This document shows, one piece after another, positions 1 through 10,651 of a stretch of DNA of 32,514 bases. Position 1 is the first letter of the stretch. Every line of letters starts with the position of its first letter. The notes under the pieces are model-generated. The model had not been told where the DNA came from and did not search any database. It saw only the letters and a list, made by a program, of their open reading frames with translations. The translations under genes were made by a program, and so were the position numbers. The stretch covers positions 1-32,514 of the forward strand of contig FTLJ01000122.1 of NCBI GenBank assembly GCA_900155495.1, written 5' to 3'. Origin of the DNA: Porogramme epimiltina (lineage: Eukaryota; Basidiomycota; Agaricomycetes; Polyporales; Polyporaceae).

Positions 1-638
1 GCGTTATTCTGCCCCTAAGACCCGTCCTACTAGTAGTCCAGGAATGGTTCAGAAAGGGGTTCCGGGCATGCATAGGGCGATCGCAGTCGGTTGTGGCGAG
101 GTCGGGGCCCAGCAGCTTCGTCCGCCCGCGCCGGGTTTCGATTACGTCAGCATTTGGCACCACCGTTCGCTCACGATCGTGCGCCGCTCGCCTCATGCGC
201 TGGTGAGCAGCTCTCCGTTCCCTTCGGATGTTGCGACGCCCAACGGAGCGCAGCCTCCTTCTCTCCTCGATCGAACCTCTTTGGTTTGCGCCACGCCCGC
301 GCCGCGCCGCCGCCCCCAGCCTCCTAACCTTGATGCACTTCTCGACAGCGTGTGATCGTGCGCAGAGAATCGCTTGTACGCCACCGCGCGCCCCGCCACT
401 CGTTCCGACTCCGTCTCATCCTGACGTTCCGCGTGCGCGCGGTATGCGCATGCGGCCAGGCTCGCCTTTGAGCGCAGCCCGGAGGCCCAGGTTCACCTCG
501 CGGCGTGTGATATGGAGCTGCGTGCGACCTATATTTGCGCATACACGAAGCAAAACTGGGGACCCGAACGTCAATGCATTCCACAAGTCGGGAAGCTAAC
601 AGGAAACTAACCGCCGCGCGGGACGACGCGGGCTCTGG
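1..638. other. No gene recognised (left edge)
   Basis: No open frame here has protein-like composition, a recognisable domain or consistent splice sites. The stretch lies just beyond the stop codon of the minus-strand F-box-like gene, so part of it is probably that gene's 3' untranslated region. Confidence 0.5.
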
Positions 639-1732
639 TCACAGCTCAGGCGCGCGCAGCCACTCCGCAAAGACGAGCGCGACGGGGTCCGCCGCCTCGG
701 CGCCCCCCTCGCCCGCCTTCTCGCCCTCGCCCTCGCGCTCCCGCGCCACCGCGCCCGCCCGTCGCCCGCCCGCGTCCTTCCCCGCCAGCGTGAGCCGACA
801 CCGCGCGGCGCCCCTCCACCCCCGCACCACCTCCTCCAGCGCCTCCGCGTCCGCGTCATCCGCAGCACAGACAATCTCCACCTCCGGCGCCTCTACCGAA
901 GCGCTGAGACCGCCCGGCGCGCGCTCGGCTCCCTGAGTAGGGCGCATCTGGGCGAGCGCGAGGAGCGCGCCGTCTGCGCTCGCGAAGACGCGGCGGACTG
1001 TTTGTGCGCGGCGCGCGAGGGCGCGCTGCTCGGCGGGGAGGAGGAGCGTGCTGATGCTCGTGAGCGCGCGGAGGGTGGGGAGGCTTGGTGGGAGCGCGAG
1101 GCGCGGGTGCGCGGGGCCGAGGGTGAGCGCTGCGAGGGACGGGGGGAGGAGCGCGGGGAGCGCGGCGTGTACGGGGGCTGGGGCCGCGATGAGGGCGAGC
1201 GAGCGGAGGGCGGGTGTGTGTGTGAGGATTTGGGTGAGTGCGGGGAGTGGCCAGGACGCGGTGGAGGACGGGGTACGGTGCGCGGGCGGGGGAGGGGACG
1301 GGTGGAGGCGGGTTGGGCCGATCCAGAGCCGGTGGATGAGAGGTGCGGGGTTGAGGAGGGTGCGCGGGTGTGCGGGCGGAGAGGTCAGAGCGCGGGCGAG
1401 CCGGGCGATGTGGGTGGGTGTTATGAGCACGATGGTGTGGTAGAGCAGGGGTAGCGTCCAGGCGCGTGCGGTGTAGCAAACGCGGCAAAGGATTGTTGCT
1501 GTGTGTGGATCGTCCTGGCTGGCAATTTCGAAGACTGGCGAAGGAGGATGAGACTGGGGGTTGGGGATTGGAGAGTGAGGGACGCTTACTCTGCGAAGGC
1601 AGCGAGTATGCGTCAAAGAAGGGCTATTTTGAGTGACCGACGCCTTCGCTCTTCATGGGCGGTTGTACACACCTTTCTTATGAGCTCAAGCGGGAGCGCG
1701 TAAGGATACGGCCGTCCCGCGTCGCAGTCCAT
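639..1732 (-). CDS. F-box-like / leucine-rich hypothetical protein
   Basis: Modelled as two exons, 1732-1669 and 1534-639, giving 319 aa. The 134-nt intron has a GTACAA donor and a TTCGCCAG acceptor. Splicing joins LPLELIRKVF to FEIASQDD in frame. The first 60 residues resemble the degenerate F-box that opens many basidiomycete F-box proteins: LPxELI, then a stretch ending in RVCYTARAW and LPLLYHTIVL. The rest is rich in Leu, Ala and Pro with LRSLALI- and LTLGP-type strands, as in the leucine-rich region of these proteins, and ends in a Glu/Gly/Ala-rich tail. If it is an F-box protein it would link substrates to an SCF ubiquitin ligase; that role is inferred. An in-frame GTG lies upstream, but the ATG at 1732 is preferred because it begins a normal F-box start. 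Domain assignment is by pattern only. Confidence 0.6.
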
Positions 1733-2699
1733 GTCGAAGTCGGGGAGAAGTAGAGAGAGAGGGTGGGGGGGAGAAAGTCGGGCGGAGGCGCGAGCATGCA
1801 CGGAGCTACGCTCTAAAAGAGCAACGCCCTCGCTCGCGACCGCGGACACACGTAAGTCCCGCCGTCAGAGTGATAAACGTACCACGACGCAGGCTGTCTG
1901 CCTGCCTAGCGTCCTTCAGGCTCGCGATCGGGGCCACCAGTACTCGTGCCAGGAACAGACTGTCCCCTGGGGCGCGTCCGCGGACGGACCCGGCATCTCC
2001 GAGGTTTCTATTGGCACTTGAGAAGGCTCCGATGGGCTGAAACAGGCCGAGGGGGCGAGTGTGGAGGTGAGACTCGGGTGAACGGTCTGCATGGAGGGTT
2101 ATTCGGAGGGCGAGGGCAAGGACGCGACGCGACGGGGCCGATGGCGCCAGGGCCCAATGTCGGCCAACGCCGACGCCCATTCCCGAGCCTTTTGCGGCGC
2201 CAAGCTAGGGTTGCTGGCTTATGTCAGCATGCACCATGTCTCGCCAGATAACACGCGCGACCTCGTCTTGCGTTCGAGCCCTACACATGGCGTCGCCTTT
2301 TCTTGTTTTGCAAACCTGCCGACTATTGCATTTATCAGAGTCTCGACAGAGTACAAGCTACGTGTCCTCTTTATGGATGGAAGCCCCAACACACCATTTC
2401 CTCAGCAAGCCGCCAATGGCCATGAGCTGCCACCCGTATGAAGCAATGACGTCGCTCTGGAGGTGGCGCCAGTGGTAGGTGCAGCACATAATCCTCGGGT
2501 TCGATCCCTCGTCATGACGATATTTCCAACCATTTTTGAATCTCACGCTCACCGCACATGTTTGGAAACTGTGAACACCACTTCTCACTTTCCAGAAAAT
2601 ATCTTACATCTTCTCAGGAACGGCATGTGAGCTCCAGGTGTCCGGTGTCTTCAACAGCTATGGGGGACCCCAAAGGAGGGTCTGGGCGTCTATGAAAGG
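1733..2699. other. Intergenic, no protein gene recognised
   Basis: This lies between the divergent F-box-like and zinc-finger genes, so it should contain both promoters. I see no credible coding exon on either strand. The one notable item is the tRNA-like block near 2457-2520, listed separately. Confidence 0.5.
2457..2520 (+). pseudogene. tRNA-like sequence with A- and B-box (possible tRNA-Met remnant)
   Basis: The segment has an A-box-like TGGCGCCAGTGG, a perfect B-box GGTTCGATCCC about 35 nt further on, and CATAA between them, as in the anticodon loop of a CAT (Met) tRNA. The D-arm can form a 5-bp stem. The T-stem has one mismatch and two wobbles, and no good seven-pair acceptor stem can be formed at the right distance. 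It is best read as a decayed tRNA or tRNA-derived repeat, not a working gene. Confidence 0.3.
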
Positions 2700-2707
2700 T
2701 ATATAAG
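2700..2707 (+). promoter_or_regulatory. TATA box of the zinc-finger gene
   Basis: TATATAAG starts 80 bp before the ATG at 2780, in an otherwise GC-rich stretch. That spacing fits a TATA box plus a short leader. Confidence 0.5.
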
Positions 2708-2779
2708 GACCCCCTCCTGCCGCCATCGCCCCCACTTTCAAACGCCCACCCACAACCAAGTTTTGCTTACGTAACCAGA

Positions 2780-3250
2780 ATGACAAAGCAGAAATATTGC
2801 CCACGTTCAGTGCGTGGCAACAACAAACCATGCTACCGGTGCCCGCGATGCGCCAAACCATTCGGGGACCGAGAGAGTGTGAGGAGGCATGTCGAGAGCG
2901 ACCCGCCGTGCCCGCACAACTGCGCGCCGTGTGCGGAGCTGTTCACGACACGCTACGGGCTCGTGCAGCACTGGGCCCAGAGCCGCAAGCATGCGTTCTG
3001 CCAGCCGTGCATGAGGATGTTCGAGGATCGCAGCGCGCTCCGGACGCACAACGAGGGGGAGCATTATGTGTGCCCCCTCTGCCGGAGGGTGTTCATGTTC
3101 TCGGAAGGGTTGAAGCAGCACCTGCGCCAATCGGAGAGGCCGGGGCACGGCGGGGAGAGCCGGCACTTGAAGACGGCAAGAACCGACAAGTCACCTGAGG
3201 GAGATATCGGCGACGGGGAGGAGAGTGATGAGGATCGTGTTCTTATTTAA
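2780..3250 (+). CDS. Small C2H2-type zinc-finger protein
   Basis: Intronless frame of 156 aa. It contains four tandem zinc-finger-like units, each with CxxC followed by 12 residues and a His: C21/C24-H37, C48/C51-H64-H71, C74/C77-H90-H95 and C98/C101-H114-H123. Unit three is a canonical C-x2-C-x12-H-x4-H finger. The others have longer or altered final spacing, and unit one ends in Cys44 where His is usual. Hydrophobic core positions are kept in most units. The tail after residue 125 is acidic and probably disordered. Such proteins usually bind nucleic acid in the nucleus, but no target can be inferred. A TATA box 80 bp upstream and the ATG at the head of the frame support the start. It is transcribed divergently from the F-box-like gene. 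No recognised named family. Confidence 0.8.
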   Translation: MTKQKYCPRSVRGNNKPCYRCPRCAKPFGDRESVRRHVESDPPCPHNCAPCAELFTTRYGLVQHWAQSRKHAFCQPCMRMFEDRSALRTHNEGEHYVCPLCRRVFMFSEGLKQHLRQSERPGHGGESRHLKTARTDKSPEGDIGDGEESDEDRVLI

Positions 3251-4570
3251 TGTTGTATCCCTTCCTGTTTTGATGCTCTCGTCCCTGCCTTTCAGCGTAC
3301 ACCAGAAACTTCAAAAAACATAGCAGTCGTTACGTGTAGACACGTTTTAATGATGAATAGCCGCTGCGCGACACTTTATTTATTTACATTCTCCATGCCA
3401 CTCAAGACACATATGATTGTATGGGACCAGGGCAAACAAGCCTACAGCGATACCGAGCCTTGCCTGAGACCCTCTGATCTAATGCCGACTTATGCTGCGA
3501 GCGCGTCGAAACGAGAGACCGCACCTTTAATGCGGATTCGCGCACAACGTCAGGGGCGTCGCGTCGCGTCTGCGCAAGTAATTGCCCGGCACTTTCGCGC
3601 AGCGCATGCGAGTGGGCGCGCTCCGCTCGGGCTAAAAATTATTGAGTATTAGCATCTGTTTAGTGTGCAAGAGCTGTCGCGAAGTAGGTCTGGTGGCAGA
3701 ACTACCGGGGAGTGGGGACGCGATGAATCTGTGGCCATCTCAGCGCGCGGGGCATGAGGCGCTTCATGCGCTGACGTCATTGATTATGTAATCTGCCCTT
3801 GGCACCACGCGCCGCTACACGTTTCACCGTCACGACGGTCGGTTCTTAGCACTTCTTCTCCATCTACTCCTCGATCCTCGACGACAGTCCAACGGTCTCG
3901 ATGTTGACCGTGCCTGCAAGGAATTGGCCGGAACCTCTGAAGCGTTGCACTTAAGGGTCTCGTAGCGTCTTCCCATGTTGAGCCCGTCTTTCAATTCCAA
4001 TATCAAACCGTCGTCGGTAAGCGTTACGATTTTACTGCGAACAGCACAGCTCTAATTGAGCACTCGTGCAATCAGCGCCCTTGGGCCCTTGGAGGAGCAA
4101 TTGCGGCGCACCTCCGGGACTTGGCTCCTGCTAAATCTCTGGGCATCGCTAACCGGCTCCTCCTCTCCGCAATGCGTCAGGTAATGGAGGCTCAAGGGCG
4201 CCCTCTCCCAACTCCCGAGTCCCGATTGTGGTTTCGTCATGTGAGTCCCACTGCTGTTCACTCAGAACGGACAGTACTCAACTAATTTACACAGAATGCA
4301 TGTCGCATACCGTATGTCACTTCACTTATGTCCGGCCCTGAGCTGCCTCGTCTCTAATAACTACTTGCATTGCCACAGGGTACCCCGCGGTTGCACAGCG
4401 AGGAAGGCCGGAGTGGCAATGCATGTGCCGTAGCTCGCGCCCATCATACGCAGTGCGGTGCACAGCGGCGATCCGCCGCCGCTCTACCTGTCGACTTTCT
4501 GTCAAGCTCGGATGCTGTTTCTCTTCGCCACCGATCCTTCGCGGCCGGACGCTCATGCTCGCGCCCTGCA
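3251..4570. other. Long upstream region of hydrolase gene A, no gene recognised
   Basis: 1.3 kb between the zinc-finger gene and the first hydrolase gene. Several chance frames exist, but none has protein-like composition or plausible splicing. It contains the perfect TGACGTCA site at 3772 followed by a TATGTAA-like box, both listed or discussed separately. Confidence 0.5.
3772..3779. promoter_or_regulatory. TGACGTCA palindrome upstream of gene A (CRE/ATF-type)
   Basis: A perfect 8-bp palindrome 848 bp before the ATG of hydrolase gene A, followed five bases later by TATGTAA. TGACGTCA is the known binding site of CREB/ATF-type bZIP factors. Regulation of this gene is inferred from its recurrence upstream of all five paralogues. 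Confidence 0.45.
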
Positions 4571-4576
4571 TATATA
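4571..4576 (+). promoter_or_regulatory. TATA box of hydrolase gene A
   Basis: TATATA, 49 bp before the ATG at 4620. Equivalent boxes occur 44-62 bp before the other four ATGs. Confidence 0.5.
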
Positions 4577-4619
4577 CGCACAATATTCCGCCACATCACG
4601 GGGTACACGCTGTTTCACC

Positions 4620-6986
4620 ATGTCTCCGCACTCCCGACTGTTCAATGTCTTTGCTGCTGCGTTCTCCGCAGCATACGCTGTCACGCCGAAGGTACGTTTC
4701 GTCTCCTTATTCCGTTCATCCGCAGTTCTCGTGAGCTTACAATGACGCCATTCGAAACAGACACCCACAGTACAGTGGGGTGCATGCGACCCCACGATTA
4801 TCACCAATCCTGTGATTTCATGTGCTTCCTTCGAAGTCCCTCTGGACTACAACGACACCTCCGTCGGAAGTGCAACGCTTGCGCTTGCGAAGGTCAATGC
4901 GACCTTGGAGCCCCGCCTCGGGACGGTTTTCTTCAACCCTGGTACGCCGTGTTTCCTTCTATCATACCTCTATCTCATGTCGCACGACATAGGTGGACCG
5001 GGGGACTCGGGAATAAAGCTTCTCAACAATCGTGTCGACTATTTCATGAACTTCACCGGAGGTCACTATGACTTCGTCACGTGGGACCCACGTGGTGTGG
5101 GCATATCCACGTAAGTTTTGTCAACACTGCGTAATGTAGGTGAGCTCGCTGACGCTTCAACGTAGGCCCGGAGACATCAAATGTCTTGACAGCTTGACGG
5201 AGTTCCAGGAAGTCTTCAACGGCACTGCGCAGGTGAACGGCATTGAGATGACCGGCAACTTCACTGATCCGGAGGACCTCCGCGTGCTATTCTCTCAAGC
5301 CGGCTCTCTGCAGACGAAGTACGAAGAGGCTGTCAGGCGGTGCATCGAGCGCAACGGCGATACACTCAAATACCTCGGCACCTCGGCTACAGTGCGCGAC
5401 ATGGTTGCTATGGCGGACGCGTTGGACGGGCCGGGCGCACCCGTCAACTACTACGGAATCTCGTACGGGACGTTCTTGGGAAGTGTGTTCCTCAATAGTG
5501 AGCGTGCCACCTGCGCGGGTTTCCTTCAGGTTTTCTGACTTTTGAGTAGTGTTCCCGGAGCGGGTTGGGCGCGTGATCATCGACGGCGTCGTCGACCCAC
5601 ACCTTTGGGCGCAGAAGGAAATTTCGCTCGTGAGTTCTCACCTTCCTATCCACGCGCTGTCACTGATCTCCCTGCTTTGTGTTGCGGAAGACGTGGGAAC
5701 AGTTCTACTTCGACGCAGATGACGTCTACAAGGGGTTCGTCACGGGTTGTGCCCTCTCGGGTCCCGACGGATGTGCAATATCTACGCAACACAACCAGAC
5801 TCCTAGTGATGTCAACGATATCGTGCAGAGCCTCATGAAAACTGCGCACGATGCCACGCTCACGAAACCGTCCGTCATGCTAACGTCGGGACAGATTCGC
5901 TGTATGTTCATTTTCGCTCTTGTGCATCTCAAACACCTAGCTGACGCAATTCCTCGTGTCCGTTCCGTTTGTTGCGAACTCAGCTTCAATGCTTATCTCT
6001 ATGTACGGGCCACCAACCTGGGCTGCGGACGCTGCAGTATGGCCCATAATCGTCGAACTCGTAAATGGGGAAAGTTCATCTGGAAACACTACTCAAACGT
6101 CGCCCGCCAACGCACTGGATGCCCTGCGGAAACGGTGAGTTCTGGGATTACGAAATTGGGACAAAATATTGAGTGCACGTGCAGTAGCAGCTACGGGTCG
6201 ATGTTCAAACGTCAAAATGCAGCGAGCGATACCAACCCTACCTTTGCGCTCCCAGCTATCGCGTGCAGCGACAGCCTGGTCGGTCCGCACACTGGCACAA
6301 ACATGACGGATGTGTTTCAGGGCCTCGTCGGTGCATCTCGCAACATCTCCCATGCCTGTACGTGTCTCCGTTTTTCCTTTTGTGCGTATCAATGCTGATG
6401 CGTACACCGCGGCCATCGGCAGTCGGCGCGGCGTTCCCGGTCAATCTCTATTTTTGTTCATTCTGGCCTGTGCGCGCTGTTGAGCGGTACAATGGTGTGT
6501 TTGGGAACACCGACTTGGCGAACAAGATCCTCGTTATTGGTAATACGGTAAGCCGCAGCGCCGGCTGTCCTGGAGAATATTTTCTAACGAAATTCGGGCC
6601 CTCGACCAGTTCGACCCCGTAACCCCTTTCAAATTCGCTCAGGGCGTTGCGGAAAGCTTCGGAGACAAGGCCGCGCTCGTACGGTTCAACGGATTTGGGG
6701 TGAGTAAGACTCGTCCCCCGTGTGCATTCTTTGACATGGCGTCTCCACAGCACTCTTCCTTTGAACAGGCGTCTCCGTGCCTCTTAGATATCACACAGGC
6801 TTACATGGCTGACGGAACTGTGAGTTTGTGGATACCCTATGGTATTCTTTGCACTTGCTAACCGTGAGGCCGATGTAGCTCCCGGGCAACGACGACACGG
6901 TTTGTGAGGCGCCAGAGGACTTGGAGTTATTCCCCGGAGTGAACACACAGGCTATCTTGGCGGAACTTCCGAACGTCGGGTTCTAG
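4620..6986 (+). CDS. Secreted S33-type alpha/beta hydrolase with TAP-like C-terminal domain, gene A
   Basis: Twelve exons: 4620-4691, 4761-4941, 4993-5110, 5166-5497, 5550-5629, 5691-5901, 5984-6134, 6185-6357, 6423-6547, 6610-6699, 6751-6819, 6879-6986, giving 569 aa. Residues 1-20 form a signal peptide (AAAFSAAYA), so the enzyme should be secreted. The fold shows the NPGGPG oxyanion loop, the strand ending TWDPRGVG, the nucleophile elbow GISYG (Ser223), the Asp of FDPVTP (Asp483) and a His directly after FG (His512). This order is typical of bacterial tripeptidyl aminopeptidase-like S33 enzymes and their fungal relatives. Regularly spaced Cys and NFT/NGT sequons fit an extracellular glycoprotein. 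Likely reaction: release of short peptides from N termini, or ester hydrolysis; the substrate is unknown. Odd points: the oxyanion loop reads GGPGDSG where paralogues have Gly or Ser in place of Asp, and intron 5 has an AAG acceptor. Confidence 0.88.
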
Positions 6987-7314
6987 TATATGTAGCATGC
7001 CCGCAAGATGTTTACGAAGAAGCCTCGATCTCCTAGAAACTAATACGCGTTTAGTGGTACTATATGCCCAAGCTATATTCTAACTTGTCTTTTCTATGTG
7101 GGCCTGCATGGGTAAAACGGCTTCATAGACAGCAGTTCACTAGCCCAGTAAGGGATCCCTCCCGATTGTTCGAGGTGTGTCTATATTCGACCATAGTCAT
7201 TATGGGGCTAACGCGATTTCTCAATATCGGCGGCCTGACATACATTGCGTTGCGGGCTCGGAACGAGTGATTCTTCGGATCTACACGCCGTAGAGGCCAA
7301 GGGCGGCATGGATA

Positions 7315-7322
7315 TGACGTCA
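7315..7322. promoter_or_regulatory. TGACGTCA palindrome upstream of gene B
   Basis: A perfect palindrome 963 bp before the ATG of gene B, followed by GGATATCATC, which lacks a clear TATATAA. Counterpart of the sites at 3772, 10881, 14584 and 17868. Confidence 0.4.
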
Positions 7323-7460
7323 TAGGATATCATCGGGAGCTGGCATAATTTTGCACAGCCGTGCGCAATGTTGGCATGTGCACTCCACAGTGCGCGAGGT
7401 GCCGCGCGAACCGCTCCGCGCAGTGGACGAAGAAAGGACCATTTCATGCGAGATGTTCGC

Positions 7461-7550
7461 GTGTGCACGTGCGTGGACGTGCGCAGGCGTACGCAGGCGC
7501 GCACAGGAATGCACAGGCGTGTGCAATTGCGCATGCCCGCGCACGCCGGT
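7461..7550. repeat. Degenerate 10-bp tandem repeat, GCGCAC-rich
   Basis: Nine consecutive 10-bp units are related to GCACAGGCGT/GCGCAGGCGT. The tract is mostly alternating purine-pyrimidine (GTGCAC, GCGCAC, ATGCAC). Individual units have drifted, so it is an old or weakly maintained repeat. It lies between the TGACGTCA site and the TATA box of gene B. Confidence 0.5.
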
Positions 7551-8215
7551 TGCCCAAAAGTCTTGCGTCCCTATCATCGGTAAGAGTCGCGATCGCTGTT
7601 GGCCGCAGCTTGCCATGCCTTTCATCTACTTATTCTCTTCTCCCAATAGTCTGTCTCCGTTGTTACGTTCTCACGCACCGCATCGGCATCGGCAAGGACT
7701 TCCACATTCAAATCCTGTGCAAGTTTCAACTGCGCGTTTGCTATTTTATATCCGAGGCGACTGGACATGCGGTGATGAGAGATCCGCGATGTCAAGCTAC
7801 ATGGTGAGATGCCGTCATAGGTATTGCTCCCTTCCTCAGATGATGCTTTCAACACCAACCCTCTCCACGTCTTGTTGTATCGTAGACAATGAAGCCCTTC
7901 CTGATCATGCGCGTGGACGGTTCGTGACAGCACATTTACATGCAACGTTATTCAGGATATCGTAAATCCTGAGGGTCTATTCTGCCTCAATGCCCGTTCG
8001 ACTTGTTGGACGCTGAGCCAAAGGTTGTCGGCCGACAGCGGCACTCTATGGCCGTTTAACCTTCGGGCTCTCACGATATGCCGATTTGCCGGAGCGCGCG
8101 GGCTGGATGCCTGCGGGCTACTAGCGCCATCATTCCACTCCGGTCTCACTCAACGGTTAGCTCGGCTTCCATGTTGAGCATAAGGTAGGGCTGCACTGGC
8201 CGGTGAGGCATGGCG

Positions 8216-8222
8216 TATATAT
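8216..8222 (+). promoter_or_regulatory. TATA box of hydrolase gene B
   Basis: TATATAT, 62 bp before the ATG at 8278, matching the position of TATA-like boxes in the four paralogues. Confidence 0.5.
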
Positions 8223-8277
8223 TATGTACCGTCGTTTGTACATTTCCTCCCATTCCAACGTTGTACGCCAATCTGGT

Positions 8278-10651
8278 ATGGTTTCAGCACGCTTGTGTCT
8301 CTGCTCCCTCTTCAGCGTCGCGCTGGGGGCCACGGTGCCCTTCGCATCCAAGTCCAACGTGAGTGGCATCCGTCTATGACTTCCTACTACGCGCACTAAA
8401 CCGGTGTTCGAAATAGGTCTCCTCAGTTCAGTGGGGGGAGTGTAACAATTCTATCATCACCAACCCCGAAATCTCGTGCGCTATCTTTGAGGTTCCGCTC
8501 GACTATCACAACGCGTCCGTAGGAACAGCTCAGCTCGCGCTCGCGAAGATCAATGCAACCGTAGAGCCGAGACTCGGTTCCGTCTTCTTCAACCCTGGTA
8601 CGTCTCCTACATCGTTGTCGGGCCAATACGCTTAACCTAGGTGATGTTGGCTGTCTTAGGTGGCCCAGGTGGGTCCGGCCTGGAAGCTATCGAAGGCTTC
8701 GCTCAATCTCTGGTGAACATTACCGGTGGCCACTACGATATGGTGACCTGGGACCCGCGCGGAGTGGGTTTCTCATCGTGGGTAGACTCTTCTGCTGATC
8801 GCGACGTTCCCTCATACCTCGTTCACTTCTTCAGTCCCGGAGACATCCAGTGCTTCGACACTCTGGAGGCCTACCAAGAGGTCTTCAATGGCACTGTTCA
8901 AGTCAATGGCATCGAGATGACGGGAAACTTCACCGACCCTGAGGACCTCGAGTTGTTATTCTCGCAGGCCGATGCTCTGCAGAAGAAGTATGAAGAGACA
9001 TTTCAGCGATGTATCGAGCGCAATGGCGACACACTCAAGTACGTAGGCACAGCGGCTACAGTCCGTGACATGGTTGCGATGGCGGACGCACTCGACGGTC
9101 CGGGTGAGCCAATCAACTATTACGGCGTCTCATATGGCTCGTTATTGGGTAATTTCTTCCTCAACAGTGAGTATTTCTCCGGACTCTGTCTATTCAGGGA
9201 TACTGAAATGGGCTTAGTGTTTCCTGACCGCGTTGGACGCGTAATCATCGACGGCATTGTGAACCCACATCTTTGGATACAAGAAGAGGCGTCACTGGTA
9301 CGCCCCCGTTTCTCTCTGTGTTGCATATGCGCTTACCACTTCTATGAATAGACGTGGCAGCAGTTCAACATGAACGCGGATGACGTATATACTGCGTTCG
9401 CTACTGGTTGTGCTCTGGCCGGTCCGAACGGATGCTCGGTATCAACTCAGGCAGGCCAAACACCGAGCGAGGTCAATGATATGATTCAAAGCGTATTGAA
9501 GACTGCCCACGATGCGACGCTTGCAGACCCATCTGTACCACTGACCTCAGGGGATGTTCGCTGTGCGTTTCTACCTCTGTTTTTGTGCATTTTCACTTAC
9601 ACGGCAGCCGCGATACCTCGCTTTTAGTTCAGCTCCACGCCGTAGTAGCGAATTCGGTTCCACTCACGTGGGCTGCTAGCATATCAGAGTTGTGGCCTCA
9701 AGTTACTGAGATTGTTGAAGCGGAGTCCTGTTCGAAGAGCACCGCAGGCGGTCGCCGTAGCATCTCCGGATACCCTCTTGCCCGGTCAGTACCGACACCG
9801 CATAGCCTACCCACGATGCCACTGACGCTCTTATGTCAACCGAGTAGCCGTGCTCGAAGGGAGATGGTCCGACGGCAGAGTACCGGGGGCAATGATAGCC
9901 CCTCCTTTGCGACTACCGTCATCGGGTGCTCTGACAGTACTGCCGATCCGAACACGAACACCACCATGAGGGACGTGTTCCGCAGCCTCGTAGGTGCTGC
10001 ACGCAATATCTCCCATATGTGTACGTATCAGAGCCCTATGTTATCCTGAACACGACAGCTAACATTTAAATGCATTGCTTGGGTTTTAGTTGGCGCTGTC
10101 TTCCCTGATCCTCTGCACTTCTGCTCGTTCTGGCCCATACGCGCAGTCGAGCTGTATGAGGGAAACTTCAACAGCTCGAACTTGGCGAACAAGATACTCG
10201 TCATAGGGAATACGGTATTGTTTTTGAAACACGCTCCGGATCAGATCAATGACTCTAATCTTGATGCGCAGTACGATCCCCTGACCCCGTTCAAGTTTGC
10301 TCAGGGAGTTGTGGAGGACTATGGAGACCAGGCGAGGCTTTTAAGGTTCAACGTTTTCGGCGTGGGTTCATTTGTGCATAATTCTCTTCGTCGTCTGAGC
10401 TTCTACTCGTGCAGCACACAACGGCTGCACAACTAGCTTCTGAGTGCATCTTCAAAATCACAAACGCTTACATGGATAACGGAACGGTCGGTTGGCATTG
10501 CAAGCGTACTTCCAATTTCACTGACCTTGAGGCCTCTTCACAGCTCCCGGAGGACAACGATACCGTGTGCGAGGCGAACGAAGCGTTTGAGGTCTTCCCT
10601 GGGGTGAATACGCAAGCGATCCTGGCGGAGTTCCCTAATGCGGGGCTCTAA
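8278..10651 (+). CDS. Secreted S33-type alpha/beta hydrolase with TAP-like C-terminal domain, gene B
   Basis: Twelve exons: 8278-8358, 8417-8597, 8660-8777, 8835-9166, 9218-9297, 9352-9562, 9628-9784, 9845-10020, 10090-10214, 10272-10361, 10415-10486, 10544-10651, giving 576 aa. The hydrophobic leader (about residues 1-22) includes LCLCSLFSVALGA. The oxyanion loop is the standard GGPGGSG, the nucleophile elbow is GVSYG (Ser226), and the rest of the triad is Asp489 (YDPLTP) and His518. Two donors are atypical, GTCAGT (exon 7) and GTCGGT (exon 11), yet both keep the paralogue frame. The 60-nt intron 7 can be read through without a stop, so a longer isoform is possible. Closest to gene C within the array: both share NDSPxFATTxI and PNTNTTM in exon 8. 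Confidence 0.88.

Larger units (their letters stand above)
6987..8215. other. Intergenic A-B, no gene recognised
   Basis: 1.2 kb containing the end of gene A's transcript, the TGACGTCA site at 7315 and a degenerate 10-bp tandem repeat at 7461-7550. A minus-strand frame near 7622-7750 has protein-like composition but no recognised family and no credible gene structure, so it is not called. Confidence 0.45.

Noticed and set aside
1002..1454. Long plus-strand frames rich in Glu, Gly and Arg opposite the F-box-like gene
   Set aside because: They are the complement of GC-rich coding sequence on the minus strand. Their low-complexity composition and lack of any domain mark them as shadows.
4370..5071. 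233-codon plus-strand frame overlapping the start of hydrolase gene A
   Set aside because: It runs in a different frame through exons 1-3 and their introns. The spliced model with signal peptide and family motifs explains the region better.
7622..7945. Minus-strand frame containing a protein-like stretch (KLAQDLNVEVLADADAV)
   Set aside because: The composition is plausible but there is no family match, no good start and no continuing exon that I can support.
7351..7965. Overlapping plus-strand frames of 148-204 codons between genes A and B
   Set aside because: They are long because the region is stop-poor around the 10-bp repeat. The products are Arg/Cys-rich without a recognisable fold or splice structure.
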